From: Polynucleobacter sp. JS-Polo-80-F4
GTDB lineage: Bacteria; Pseudomonadota; Gammaproteobacteria; Burkholderiales; Burkholderiaceae
Assembly (NCBI RefSeq): GCF_018881965.1
Contig: NZ_JACVPI010000001.1
Coordinates: 1,618,018-1,682,017 of the forward strand
DNA length: 64,000 bases
Reading direction: 5' to 3'
Of the stretch, positions 35,782 through 45,106 are shown in pieces. A program made the position numbers and the translations under genes. How positions within the stretch are numbered: position 1 is the first letter of the stretch; each line of letters begins with the position of its first letter. The notes beneath the pieces are model-generated. The model was given only the letters and a program-made list of their open reading frames with translations. It ran no database searches and was not told the origin of the DNA.

Positions 35782-37140
35782 GTGGCAAAAGAATCAGTAA
35801 AAACAGGTCACGCAACCGCATCTAGTTTTGCGGACTTGTTGCCATTGGCACAAGCAGAGATTTCTAAGTGCACCGTTGATCTTATTCGGAATGAACCATT
35901 CTTTGGTCATATTCTGGGTGGTATGCAAAGGCATTTTACGGAGAGTATCGATACTCTAGCGGTTGGTATGCGTGGTGATGCCATTCAGTTAATGGTCAAT
36001 CCACATTTTTTGCTAAAAGAGCTGACTAAAGGAGAGAATAGGGTTGCCGTCTTAAAGCACGAGGTGCTGCATATTGTTTTTAAGCATGTGTTCAGAAATA
36101 AAAACTTGTCGCACGATCCCATGCTTTGGAACTTGGCAACGGATCTTGTCGTTAATCAATATGTAGCACCATATCATTTGCCCGAAGGCGCCATATTATT
36201 AACAACCTTTCCTGATCTAGGGCTCAAGCCAGAAGATACGGCTGATAACTACTATGCTGCTTTGAAAAAGCTGCATGACGATAGCAATAAATCTAAGAAA
36301 AAATCCCAGGGGCAGAGTGGAGCCTCTGGTTCTGACTCATCTGGAAAATCCAAATCACCATTGAGCCAAAAAGCGCTGGAAGATATTATGGGCGGCCGCT
36401 CACCTAGCGATCATACTTTTTGGGCAGATTCGGATAGCCCAGATGTGGATGGAGAAAAAACGGGATCTAAAATTTCTAGCGCAATACGCGATGCCATTGA
36501 GCAAGTTTCAGAAGATCAAGTCATTAAATCTTTTGAGAGATCTCAATACAGTAAGTCGGCTGGCAAGACACCAAGCTGGTTAGAGCGATATATCAATGAG
36601 CTGATTGAAGCTCGTAAGCCAAAGTTAAATTGGCGCAATACGATTCGAATGTTTGCCGCGTCTAGCAGAAGAAGTCAGATGGTTGTCACTTCTCAAAGAG
36701 AGAGCAAGCGTTTTGAGGCATTGGATGGAATGCCACCCAATCCAGGTTTGAAGCTAAAGCGCTTTCAGAACATGGCTGTGGCAATAGATACCTCTGGCTC
36801 TATTGATCAAGATGCCATAGCAAGCTTCTTTGCTGAAATTCATGGCATGTACAAGCAAGGCGCAAACATCACTATTGTTGAATGCGATGCCGATATCAAG
36901 CGATCCTACCCTTATGTTGGAAAGATACCTTCCTTTGTTAAAGGTGGGGGAGGCACCAGCTTTGAGCCAGTCATGAAGTGGCTTAAGACCAAAGGTCAGC
37001 GATTTGATGGTTGCGTGTACCTGACTGATGGCGCTGCACCCGCCCCAGAAACGAGGCCTCCATGTCGATTGCTATGGGTGGTTGTCGGGGGTCCTGGTGG
37101 CGAGCATCTCAAGTTTGGACGTCAGATTGTGATTCAGTGA
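35782..37140 (+). CDS. DUF2201 protein: metallopeptidase-like domain plus VWA domain
   Basis: A 452-residue two-domain protein. The N-terminal domain (about 15-190) has a zinc-peptidase-like H-E-V-L-H at 93-97. A low-complexity Ser/Lys/Gly linker (about 170-200) follows. The C-terminal VWA-like domain has the MIDAS motif D-T-S-G-S starting at Asp336, and later T-D-G-A-A-P. Proteins of this type are partners of MoxR ATPases; whether the peptidase site is active is not known. The start is GTG 35782, 3 bases after the MoxR stop. Confidence 0.88.
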   Translation: MAKESVKTGHATASSFADLLPLAQAEISKCTVDLIRNEPFFGHILGGMQRHFTESIDTLAVGMRGDAIQLMVNPHFLLKELTKGENRVAVLKHEVLHIVFKHVFRNKNLSHDPMLWNLATDLVVNQYVAPYHLPEGAILLTTFPDLGLKPEDTADNYYAALKKLHDDSNKSKKKSQGQSGASGSDSSGKSKSPLSQKALEDIMGGRSPSDHTFWADSDSPDVDGEKTGSKISSAIRDAIEQVSEDQVIKSFERSQYSKSAGKTPSWLERYINELIEARKPKLNWRNTIRMFAASSRRSQMVVTSQRESKRFEALDGMPPNPGLKLKRFQNMAVAIDTSGSIDQDAIASFFAEIHGMYKQGANITIVECDADIKRSYPYVGKIPSFVKGGGGTSFEPVMKWLKTKGQRFDGCVYLTDGAAPAPETRPPCRLLWVVVGGPGGEHLKFGRQIVIQ

Positions 37141-37251
37141 TTAGCTGTACGGCTAATAAACGTCCTAAGTAGCGAATAAAATAAATGTTTTATTGAATAG
37201 AGTAGTATTTTTCATTCTTTCTGATTTCTAACGCGATAGTGCCGTCACCCA

Positions 37252-39192
37252 ATGGGAAAATCCCCTGCATTCCTTGCCTGTAGAAAGTGCGATTCCGCTC
37301 AATTGGATCTGCATCGCATTTGCAAGACATGCGGCCCAGTAAATGGCCTATATCAGAGTAAACCCTTATTAGATGATGCTGAAGTTGAGATCATTTGCGA
37401 GAAATGCCACCACGCACTTGAATCTGACGGTCCGGTGCGGTTGCCACAAGCCTGTTTATATTGTGGTTCCACTGATTTAGGCTGGAGAGAACTTAAGACA
37501 CTTCGGTGGGTCCAGAACCCCTCTGAGGCCGATATAGATGAATCCGATATCTGGATTAGTGGCGATTTTGATGGTAATTACAGCGGTTCTCTCAGAGGCG
37601 ATTCTGGTGGGTTGTTAGACCAGTCACAAGCATTTTCCATACTCATTAATAACGGCAAGCTTTATAACCCTAAGCGCGTCAAGGGCCCACCTCTAAAAAG
37701 GCACTCTGGTGAAGTAAAACCTCTTTTTCAGAAAGAAGTTAATCCGGTTGAGATATGCGAGGGAGAGCCCAATTCACATTCGGTTAAGACTATATATATC
37801 GGTCAACTAGATGACTTTAGATTGCATGAATGGTCGAACCTGAGCGAAGAGGTTGATCGTGGCAAAGTCGAATCTTTGCTAGGTCGCATCTCTGGCACCG
37901 CTTACGCAAAACTAAAGTCACCGCGAGAAAAGCAAAAGACTGAGCCAGAAAATCATCAGCCCAATACCTCTCCTTTGTCTCCGCCTCCACCTTCTAGCAA
38001 GCAAGCGCTTGCGCAGAATCCTATTGGAACAATATGGAATAAGGTTGTTCAATTGGCCAAAGAGTCAAGCCAGGCAATGGTTTCAGGGAAACAGCAGCCT
38101 TTAACTGATCCTCAGTTGCCGCCAGTTCAAGCATGTAAAAAATGCAATTGGATACTGACGATCGGAGTATTTGTTTTGGTTTGGGTTGCCTGCTCTTTGA
38201 AGCATGCTGTTATAGCAATCATCCCGTTAATCGCTATTTGCTATCTAGTAGATAAATTAAATGAAGACCTAGCTCCATCACTGAGTTGGAGTGATCGTAT
38301 TTCTAATTGGGTCAGTGGACTTTTTATATTGACCGCACTTGTCATTCTGATTTTCTTTGCGATTCCCGATGTTTCTCGTCAGGAGTGCAGTACTAACTTC
38401 CCATGGTGGTTATGGTCTATTGCATTGATACTGATTTTTACTAGTCTTTTGAAGCGTTGCTGGCCCTGGTTCTTGATGGTAGTTATTTGGGTATTTGCAA
38501 TCTTGATTAATTACTCTGGCCCATGCTTTTCTCATGTGTCGACAGAAAAGACATCTGAAAAAACACCAATTGCGCAGGTTATTAAGCCCAAAGAGGACGA
38601 GACCAAAAAGCAAGAAACCGGGCCCAGCAAAACCCAGTCTATTTTGGACAATATTCAGCGCGTAACCGACCGGGTTGTGAAGAATATTGATGATAATATT
38701 AAGAATGTTACTTCTTCAGATGAAGATGGTAATTTAGTCGCTGACAGTAAAACCAAGAGGGCTGATTTGGATATGGCGGTAAATAATCCGAGCAAGTATT
38801 TTAGTTGTCCGGACAGCACTCATAAGGTTGATGTTTACGATATTTATATCGGTGGAGCGGCTTTATTCCCATTTAATGACGATCAATTGAGTCCAGATGC
38901 AAAGATTTATCTCGATAAGCTAAGGCAATTAATGGCACTAAGGCCGGATGCCAAAATTATCTTGACTGGCAATTCAGATATCACTGGATCGGAAGACGTG
39001 AAGTTTCAAAAAAGTTTGGGTCGCGCCAATGCCTTAGCAAATTGGCTAGTTGAAAATAATGTGACGACGATGGACAAAATACAAGTCAAAGGGGCTAGCG
39101 ATTTAAATCTCTATGTTCAAAATCCTAAACCCGAAATGCAAGCATTAAACCGCAGGGTTGATTTGCGTATTGATTGCCCAGCAACGCGATGA
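37252..39192 (+). CDS. zinc-ribbon membrane protein with C-terminal OmpA domain
   Basis: A 646-residue protein of three parts. The N-terminus has two zinc-ribbon Cys sets: 10/13/24/27 and 49/52/68/71. After a Pro/Ser-rich linker come about five membrane helices (about 300-425). A coiled or Lys-rich spacer leads to an OmpA/MotB-like peptidoglycan-binding domain (about 530-646), ending N-R-R-V-D-L-R-I-D. An odd number of helices would put the zinc ribbons in the cytoplasm and the OmpA domain in the periplasm, so the protein could tie a cytoplasmic complex to the cell wall. The topology is inferred by eye. Confidence 0.83.
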   Translation: MGKSPAFLACRKCDSAQLDLHRICKTCGPVNGLYQSKPLLDDAEVEIICEKCHHALESDGPVRLPQACLYCGSTDLGWRELKTLRWVQNPSEADIDESDIWISGDFDGNYSGSLRGDSGGLLDQSQAFSILINNGKLYNPKRVKGPPLKRHSGEVKPLFQKEVNPVEICEGEPNSHSVKTIYIGQLDDFRLHEWSNLSEEVDRGKVESLLGRISGTAYAKLKSPREKQKTEPENHQPNTSPLSPPPPSSKQALAQNPIGTIWNKVVQLAKESSQAMVSGKQQPLTDPQLPPVQACKKCNWILTIGVFVLVWVACSLKHAVIAIIPLIAICYLVDKLNEDLAPSLSWSDRISNWVSGLFILTALVILIFFAIPDVSRQECSTNFPWWLWSIALILIFTSLLKRCWPWFLMVVIWVFAILINYSGPCFSHVSTEKTSEKTPIAQVIKPKEDETKKQETGPSKTQSILDNIQRVTDRVVKNIDDNIKNVTSSDEDGNLVADSKTKRADLDMAVNNPSKYFSCPDSTHKVDVYDIYIGGAALFPFNDDQLSPDAKIYLDKLRQLMALRPDAKIILTGNSDITGSEDVKFQKSLGRANALANWLVENNVTTMDKIQVKGASDLNLYVQNPKPEMQALNRRVDLRIDCPATR

Positions 39193-39208
39193 TTGAAGTA
39201 AAAAATAA

Positions 39209-39856
39209 ATGTTCAGATTAAAAACTCCAACAATGCCATTTAGGGTATTTTCTGCGCCTAAGTTGCTAAGCGTGGAGTCGCTTTACTCAATTACCGTTCC
39301 CAAGAGTTTTTTGATTGCCAAGGTAAAGGTAGTGGGGTGGGGCGCATTACAGGTGCAGATCAGTAGCGAAAGCTCGTCTTGGAGTGAAAAACTCAGATTC
39401 TTTGGTGGATCACAAGAGTATGAGATTGTTATCCCAGTAAATTCAGTAATGATTTTCCACGTTGGAAATCTTTTTGGAATGAAGCAATCTAAATACATTG
39501 CTAAGCCTAATATTGATCAATATCCCGAGACTCAGCCTTTGCTTTCCCAGGAGATGGTAGGGCTCGATGACTTGGTAGGCTCAGTTCATCATGATTTGAA
39601 TGCACTGCCGAAGGCAGAGATTCAAATTAATAGCAGCCCCCTGCGTTTTGAGCTTAATCATGAGGTACTCAAACCACAAATGATGAGATTTAATGTCGAA
39701 TTAACTCAGGGTGCCATGGAGTCTCAGATTAATAGCAGTGCAATCAAAGTAATGTTGGAAGAATTTCAAGTGCCGCTACTAGATACGCAAAAAGTAGGGC
39801 GGCAAATGGATGCTGAATCAGAGCTGGCAAAAATGCCTCGATCGATTCGCTTGTAA
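39209..39856 (+). CDS. unknown soluble protein
   Basis: A 215-residue protein that I do not recognise. The first 110 residues look beta-rich (F-R-V-F-S-A-P, V-K-V-V-G-W-G-A-L-Q-V-Q-I); the rest is more polar and helical. It has no signal peptide, membrane segment or Cys. It starts 16 bases after the OmpA-domain gene and precedes the first DUF4407 gene, so it is a member of the same transcript. Confidence 0.68.
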   Translation: MFRLKTPTMPFRVFSAPKLLSVESLYSITVPKSFLIAKVKVVGWGALQVQISSESSSWSEKLRFFGGSQEYEIVIPVNSVMIFHVGNLFGMKQSKYIAKPNIDQYPETQPLLSQEMVGLDDLVGSVHHDLNALPKAEIQINSSPLRFELNHEVLKPQMMRFNVELTQGAMESQINSSAIKVMLEEFQVPLLDTQKVGRQMDAESELAKMPRSIRL

Positions 39857-39899
39857 AAAATTAATTATTTAAAGAATTTATATTCAGAAGGAGAATTTC

Positions 39900-41462
39900 A
39901 TGGCTGTAGATAACAAATTAAAGTTAGGTGATTTGGACGACTATAACTATGAATTTGGCGAAGAGGCTCCTAATGATGCCGATACCTTCACACGATTCCG
40001 TTATTGGTTGCAAAACAAAGTGGAGGGTATTTTGTATTTTGCGGCTGGCGTTGATACACAACTACTTCAGAACTGCCCGCATTCAGATAGAGTCAAGGAG
40101 CAGTGCATCGGAGGTACTGTATTGGCAACCGCGGTACTGGCTTTCTTATCAAGCTCCTATGCCTTTTATATTGTCTTTTCTCCAAAAGTTTCTTTGGCTA
40201 TCGAGACGGCTAAGGCACCAATTCACCTTTTCACTTGTGTCGCGGCCATTTTCTTCGGGTTAATTTGGGCGGCAATGATCTTTAACTTGGATCGATTTAT
40301 TGTGTCCTCTACCGGCCATGGAAACGGCAAGGAGAGCATTGACCGATCTGAGATCTTTCAAGCAATGCCTCGTATTTTGATGGCCCTTCTCATTGCAGTA
40401 GTCCTTTCTAAGCCATTAGAGATCAAGATCATGGCTACCGAGATCGACAGCGAACTTCAGGATGAGCAAAAGGCCTGGATTGATAGCACTGAAAAAGAAT
40501 ATCGACATGTTTTTGATGAGCGCCAAAAAGCGATTGAGACAAGAAAATCTGAGTTAATAAAGCAACGCGATGAGAAAAAAGCTGAACTTACGCTTTCTGA
40601 CGAGCGAATTATTCAGCAGCAACAAGAGTTGCAGTGTGAGATTGATGGTACTTGCGGTTCAAAGCAAAAAGATTTTGGGCCGGCTGCCAAGAATAAAAAA
40701 GACAGGCTAGAGTCACTCAAGCAAATTAGCGAAGCAAAGCATGCTTCCTTAGAGCCTGAAATCAAATCAACACAAGAGCAGTTAGATGGTCTTGAGGGTG
40801 AGTTGAAGTCTTTGGCTGCTGAGCGCAAAGCAAATAGAGATGTACTCACAGAACAAGCTGCCAAAAAGAATGGTCTCATTAAGCGTATTTTGACTGCACA
40901 CGAGCATTATTTCTGGAGCGGGACCTTATTGTTTTTGTTGATGGCCTTTTTAGAGATTGCACCGATTCTCTTTAAGATGATGCTAAGACTCAGTCCATAT
41001 GACTATATGCAGGAAAACATTAAGCAGAAAACACTGGCTGCTAAGGGTATTGATCTTAATGAGCAACTAGATAGTCCTGCGGACGGAAAAGATAAGAACA
41101 TCGAATTGAAGGACGCAAAGTATTACGAAGCTGATTTGCTCAAAGAAAATCAAGTTGGCAAGCTAAAAATCGAGCAAGAATTAACTAAGGTTGCACAGCA
41201 GGAATTTTTAGAAAGAGTTAGGGCGGATATCAAAAATAACCCTAGCAAATATATCCGCCAGAACCCACTTGTTGAAGATGGAGCTACAGTTGCTAGCTCT
41301 TCTGATGCTACAGGCTGGAAAGGTATTCGTAACTCTGTAACTGAGTGCGCTGAATCCTTAAAGACGGAAAATGCTGGAAAGAGCTATAACTACGGTATTG
41401 GTGATTGCATGAAGTCTATCGCCGCTATGAAAGCAATCTCAGACAAGAATAAGTCAGCTTAA
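39900..41462 (+). CDS. DUF4407 membrane protein with coiled-coil, first copy
   Basis: A 520-residue protein with the DUF4407 layout. Near residue 47 it has A-A-G-V-D-T-Q-L-L-Q-N-C-P, the family's entry motif. Three helices (about 71-95, 105-130, 151-174) are followed by a long Glu/Lys-rich coiled-coil (about 175-330) with a Cys pair (Q-C-E-I-D-G-T-C), then a fourth helix (about 337-365) and a charged cytoplasmic tail. The coiled-coil would then face the periplasm. DUF4407 proteins have no settled function. A strong AAGGAG lies 8 bases before the ATG. Confidence 0.83.
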   Translation: MAVDNKLKLGDLDDYNYEFGEEAPNDADTFTRFRYWLQNKVEGILYFAAGVDTQLLQNCPHSDRVKEQCIGGTVLATAVLAFLSSSYAFYIVFSPKVSLAIETAKAPIHLFTCVAAIFFGLIWAAMIFNLDRFIVSSTGHGNGKESIDRSEIFQAMPRILMALLIAVVLSKPLEIKIMATEIDSELQDEQKAWIDSTEKEYRHVFDERQKAIETRKSELIKQRDEKKAELTLSDERIIQQQQELQCEIDGTCGSKQKDFGPAAKNKKDRLESLKQISEAKHASLEPEIKSTQEQLDGLEGELKSLAAERKANRDVLTEQAAKKNGLIKRILTAHEHYFWSGTLLFLLMAFLEIAPILFKMMLRLSPYDYMQENIKQKTLAAKGIDLNEQLDSPADGKDKNIELKDAKYYEADLLKENQVGKLKIEQELTKVAQQEFLERVRADIKNNPSKYIRQNPLVEDGATVASSSDATGWKGIRNSVTECAESLKTENAGKSYNYGIGDCMKSIAAMKAISDKNKSA

Positions 41463-41494
41463 GAAGGGTATTTCTTGGCTTATAGACATCTAAG

Positions 41495-43456
41495 ATGATG
41501 TTTAACGTCTTGTTCTTGCGATTCTTTGGGTATAGCCCAGCTACCCTTGAGTCTATGGATGAAAAATCTATAGACTCATTGGTGCTGAGCTATTGGTTAA
41601 GCTTGGGTTCTGCATTGTTAATGGCCTTATCAGGTGCATCTATTCCATTTTTAAGGCCCGCAATAGACACCTCTTCTATTCTGACCTCTATCGGTATTTT
41701 TCTAGTGGTATTCATCTTTGCAATAAGCATGCAAAGACTATTCGTCACAATGGGCGGGTATGCCCTTCATAATGATCCAGAAGAGATCAATAGTTGGCGC
41801 CATAAGCCATTGCGAATTGTTCTAATGCTAGTGATGGCGGTTGTATTTTCACAGCCCATTCTTTTATTTCTGAATGAACACTTTTCTTTCGGTGGCACAT
41901 CCATACAGAAAAATATTGATTTGTACATGGATAAAAAGGTAGCACTTTTTGAATTTAATCAATATCAAGCTACTCAAGATCAAATTGATAATTTAATCCG
42001 GGATAAGGTTTTGCTTTCTGAGAGGTTGGAGCGCTTAACTGGTAAAAGATTTGGAAAGGCCTTGGCTGGCCAGGCTAATCCAGTAGTTGCTCCGATTACG
42101 ACTCAGACCATAGATGTTGAGGTTAAAAGGAAGGCGCTTCTAATTGGCTCAAAGAGTTACACCAATGGGTTTACGCCTCTAGATAACACGCTTACTGATG
42201 TCCGAGCAATGGCTGAGTTGCTAACAAGCATGGGCTATGCCGTACTAACCTCGGAAGATGAGTCAAGTGATCTAATTCAGTTAAAAATTAATAGATATAT
42301 AAAATCCCTACGCCCAGGCGATTACAGCATTATTTATTATGCAGGTCATGGATTTCAAAGTGATGGACATAACTACATCACCGCAAAAGATGCGAATGGA
42401 GAAGAAATTGCCAAGGGTATCAACCGGGCAATTAAGGTAACGCCAATTGTGGAGCAGGTTGCCAGCAGAAAGCCTGCGCTCAATGTCTTGCTACTGGATG
42501 CCTGTCAGAGCTGGATCTCGACTTTAAAGGGCGGCACCGGGGGCTTAGCTGGTCAGTACCAGGGTGAGAGTGGTGGAAGCTATTTCTTTAGTATGGCCGC
42601 CGCGCCCGGCAAAGGCTCAATTGATGGCATCAAAAGTTCTGGCAAGCATAGCCCATATACCTATGCGTTACTAAAGTATTTAAATGCTCCAGAAGATATC
42701 CAGACTGTATTTTCTAAGGTGATTAAAGAGGTTAAGGGTTTGACTGGTGGGGAACAAATACCAGATGTTCGAAATAACTTAGAGGGCCCATTTTATTTGG
42801 TTGAGCCAGGGGTTATTTTTAAGAATAAGTCTAAGACGACTCAAACACCAGTTGTAGAACTCCAAAGCGAGCCAGGGAAAAATATTCCATGTAGTCAGTA
42901 TGTTGACACAGGTAATGAGGCAATGAATTCACCGCTCGCAGCTTGCTTGAAATTAGAAATTGACCTTGCGAAAAATAAGATAGCCTATCTTCAGGACAAT
43001 ATTGATCAAGATACCGCCAGCAAAGGCACTTGGTATAGATCTGAAATTACTGGTTCAGGACTCATTGCAGAAAAACTGCATCAAATGTGGCATAAGAAAT
43101 TGACGCTTCTTTTGAATCTTACAATTACCATGCTGATCATTCTGCTCATGGTCTCAGGAGATCTGCTTCGTTATTTCTGGCCTGCTGCATACCTTGCCAT
43201 CTCGAGCTATGAGCGCCTTAAAAATGATGGCCTAAGACGATATTTGAAAGCGGTTCATTATGATGTTGATAAGCAAGTAGAGAATGCGCTTGAAAAATAT
43301 AAATCATTTGATTCTTCTAAGATCAGAAGATATCAGTGGTGGAATGCCGACACTGATTTTTATGATGTATTTCCAGTCGTAAAAAATCTTAGTGACGAGA
43401 ATCTATCGAGTCAGTCTGCTTACAACAAATTCATTCGAAAGCTGGGTGAGGCATGA
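41495..43456 (+). CDS. membrane-anchored caspase-like protease (peptidase C14)
   Basis: A 653-residue protein. Three N-terminal helices (about 29-53, 63-84, 104-131) precede a caspase/metacaspase domain (about 210-445). This starts with K-A-L-L-I-G and carries the catalytic His285 in Y-Y-A-G-H-G and Cys337 in L-L-D-A-C-Q-S. Another hydrophobic helix lies at about 540-570. The His-Cys dyad is intact, so the enzyme should be active. Bacterial caspases cleave target proteins in cell-death and defence systems. It lies between two DUF4407 genes, overlaps the second by 4 bases (ATGA), and so probably sits in a complex with them. Confidence 0.9.
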   Translation: MMFNVLFLRFFGYSPATLESMDEKSIDSLVLSYWLSLGSALLMALSGASIPFLRPAIDTSSILTSIGIFLVVFIFAISMQRLFVTMGGYALHNDPEEINSWRHKPLRIVLMLVMAVVFSQPILLFLNEHFSFGGTSIQKNIDLYMDKKVALFEFNQYQATQDQIDNLIRDKVLLSERLERLTGKRFGKALAGQANPVVAPITTQTIDVEVKRKALLIGSKSYTNGFTPLDNTLTDVRAMAELLTSMGYAVLTSEDESSDLIQLKINRYIKSLRPGDYSIIYYAGHGFQSDGHNYITAKDANGEEIAKGINRAIKVTPIVEQVASRKPALNVLLLDACQSWISTLKGGTGGLAGQYQGESGGSYFFSMAAAPGKGSIDGIKSSGKHSPYTYALLKYLNAPEDIQTVFSKVIKEVKGLTGGEQIPDVRNNLEGPFYLVEPGVIFKNKSKTTQTPVVELQSEPGKNIPCSQYVDTGNEAMNSPLAACLKLEIDLAKNKIAYLQDNIDQDTASKGTWYRSEITGSGLIAEKLHQMWHKKLTLLLNLTITMLIILLMVSGDLLRYFWPAAYLAISSYERLKNDGLRRYLKAVHYDVDKQVENALEKYKSFDSSKIRRYQWWNADTDFYDVFPVVKNLSDENLSSQSAYNKFIRKLGEA

Positions 43457-45099
43457 GTTTCTCTGTAGACTCCAGCCGCACTGAATCTATTTTCTCGCGC
43501 ACAGAGAGAGTGCTTCTCTATTTGGCGGGTATTGATACTCAGATATTGGGTAGACATCGGAAGCATTTGGGCCCCGACTTAAGACAGTTTTATTCGGAAG
43601 GCTTGTGTGTTGCCATTCTCGTTATATTGGCAACATTATCCGGGGGCATCTTTTTCTATGAATTTCTGTCTCCTGGAAGATTGATTGATTTTGGGTCTGA
43701 TTACCAAGCCTCTTTTTTTAGATGGCTAGCTATTATTGTGGGGGCGACATTAAGTGGTTTATATGTCATGAATTTACAAAAGTTCATCATATTTTGTCGA
43801 AATAGTCTCGCCAATAAGAAGACCTCTGGATTCAAGCAGTATGGAAGATGGGCTTTTGCAGTGATTTTCTCTGTGCTTTGTGGATTTATGATTGCTATCC
43901 CACTACAGGCTGCCTTATTTAAGTCTGAAATTCAAATTGCATACCATTATCAGTTACATCAAAAGCTAGATGTAGCGTTTGAGAGAATCTCAAATAGTTA
44001 CCAACCTTATTTCCGAGAAGTCTTTCAGCGCGCATATGAAAATGGCCTAATTACCAGCACAACAAATCCTAAGGTAAACAGTCAAGACAAACCGGCCGAA
44101 AAGATCGAGAGCTCTACGAAGGATAGGGGGATCAAGGTTGAGAACTTAAGCATGAATATCTCAACCTTAAATCCTGCAACCGGAAAATATGAGTCACAGG
44201 TTAGCCCTACCAAGGACCCCGTATCGGATAACCCAAAAATAGTTTCCCCTGATAAGGTAAACAAAGAGCCTTCTCAGAAGATCATCAAGAATGAGGCCCA
44301 AGATCCTCCTGTAGTGATCAAATCAGATAAGACTGAAATCAAGAACAAAGATACAACTACTATTACTCCGCTTAATGAGACGAAAGTGGTGACCACTGTT
44401 GTAGTTGAAGCTCCAAAAAATAATGAGTCTCCAACTATTGTGGTTCCCGCAAACTCAGATCTCTTAAATATCCGTGGCCGAGATCTTGCTTGTTATAACG
44501 AAGCAGTTGCCCCCAATAGGTTATCCAATCTTGTGCTCTATAAAGATAGCATCTTGTCATGCGTAAAAGAGATAGATGACTTGTTGCAAGGAGTAAATAC
44601 ACAAATTACTGCTTTGGAAGCAAATAAGGGCGAGGCCATGACCCTGGTTAATCTCAGTGTAGATCAGTTAAATCTGCAGATGCAAAAAGAAAAGCTAAAT
44701 GCTCTCTTAAGCGCTTCACCAACTCCAGGAATCATTAGGGCTAGTACGATTGCTTTTGAGGAGCTCAAACTTTTTTCATGGCTTCTGATTCTCAGCATTA
44801 TCTTTATTCAAACGATGCCCATTTTGATGAAGGTATTTGGGTCTAGAAATGCATACGATTACCTAGTTGATGAGCGTATGAGGTTATCTCTGGCAAAGAA
44901 TGCTGGAGTTGAATACCAAGCTTATGAGATCTTCGATGGAAGAGGTCGTCCTGTATATAAAACAATTTACCATCAAGTTATCTCCTTACGAGATGCTTTC
45001 ATGGAGCATATAAGCCAGTTAAGGCGAGATTTGAATGAGTCTCGCATGGAAGTCATGCGCGCTAAATTCAATGCAATTCGTAAGTCCTCCAAAAGATAG
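43453..45099 (+). CDS. DUF4407-like membrane protein, second copy
   Basis: A 548-residue protein related to the first DUF4407 protein. It shares the entry motif Y-L-A-G-I-D-T-Q-I-L-G near 30, has three helices (about 45-75, 88-110, 133-158) and a fourth near 438-460 followed by a charged cytoplasmic tail. In place of a regular coiled-coil the loop (about 200-345) is a low-complexity Lys/Thr/Pro/Glu stretch, probably disordered. The two copies could form a hetero-oligomer around the caspase. The papain-like gene starts 7 bases after its stop. Confidence 0.8.
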   Translation: MSFSVDSSRTESIFSRTERVLLYLAGIDTQILGRHRKHLGPDLRQFYSEGLCVAILVILATLSGGIFFYEFLSPGRLIDFGSDYQASFFRWLAIIVGATLSGLYVMNLQKFIIFCRNSLANKKTSGFKQYGRWAFAVIFSVLCGFMIAIPLQAALFKSEIQIAYHYQLHQKLDVAFERISNSYQPYFREVFQRAYENGLITSTTNPKVNSQDKPAEKIESSTKDRGIKVENLSMNISTLNPATGKYESQVSPTKDPVSDNPKIVSPDKVNKEPSQKIIKNEAQDPPVVIKSDKTEIKNKDTTTITPLNETKVVTTVVVEAPKNNESPTIVVPANSDLLNIRGRDLACYNEAVAPNRLSNLVLYKDSILSCVKEIDDLLQGVNTQITALEANKGEAMTLVNLSVDQLNLQMQKEKLNALLSASPTPGIIRASTIAFEELKLFSWLLILSIIFIQTMPILMKVFGSRNAYDYLVDERMRLSLAKNAGVEYQAYEIFDGRGRPVYKTIYHQVISLRDAFMEHISQLRRDLNESRMEVMRAKFNAIRKSSKR

Positions 45100-45106
45100 T
45101 CTGACC

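Noticed and set aside
37141..37160. small dyad after the metallopeptidase/VWA gene (TTAGC...GCTAA)
   Set aside because: The stem is only 5-6 bp and has no T-run, so it was not called as a terminator.
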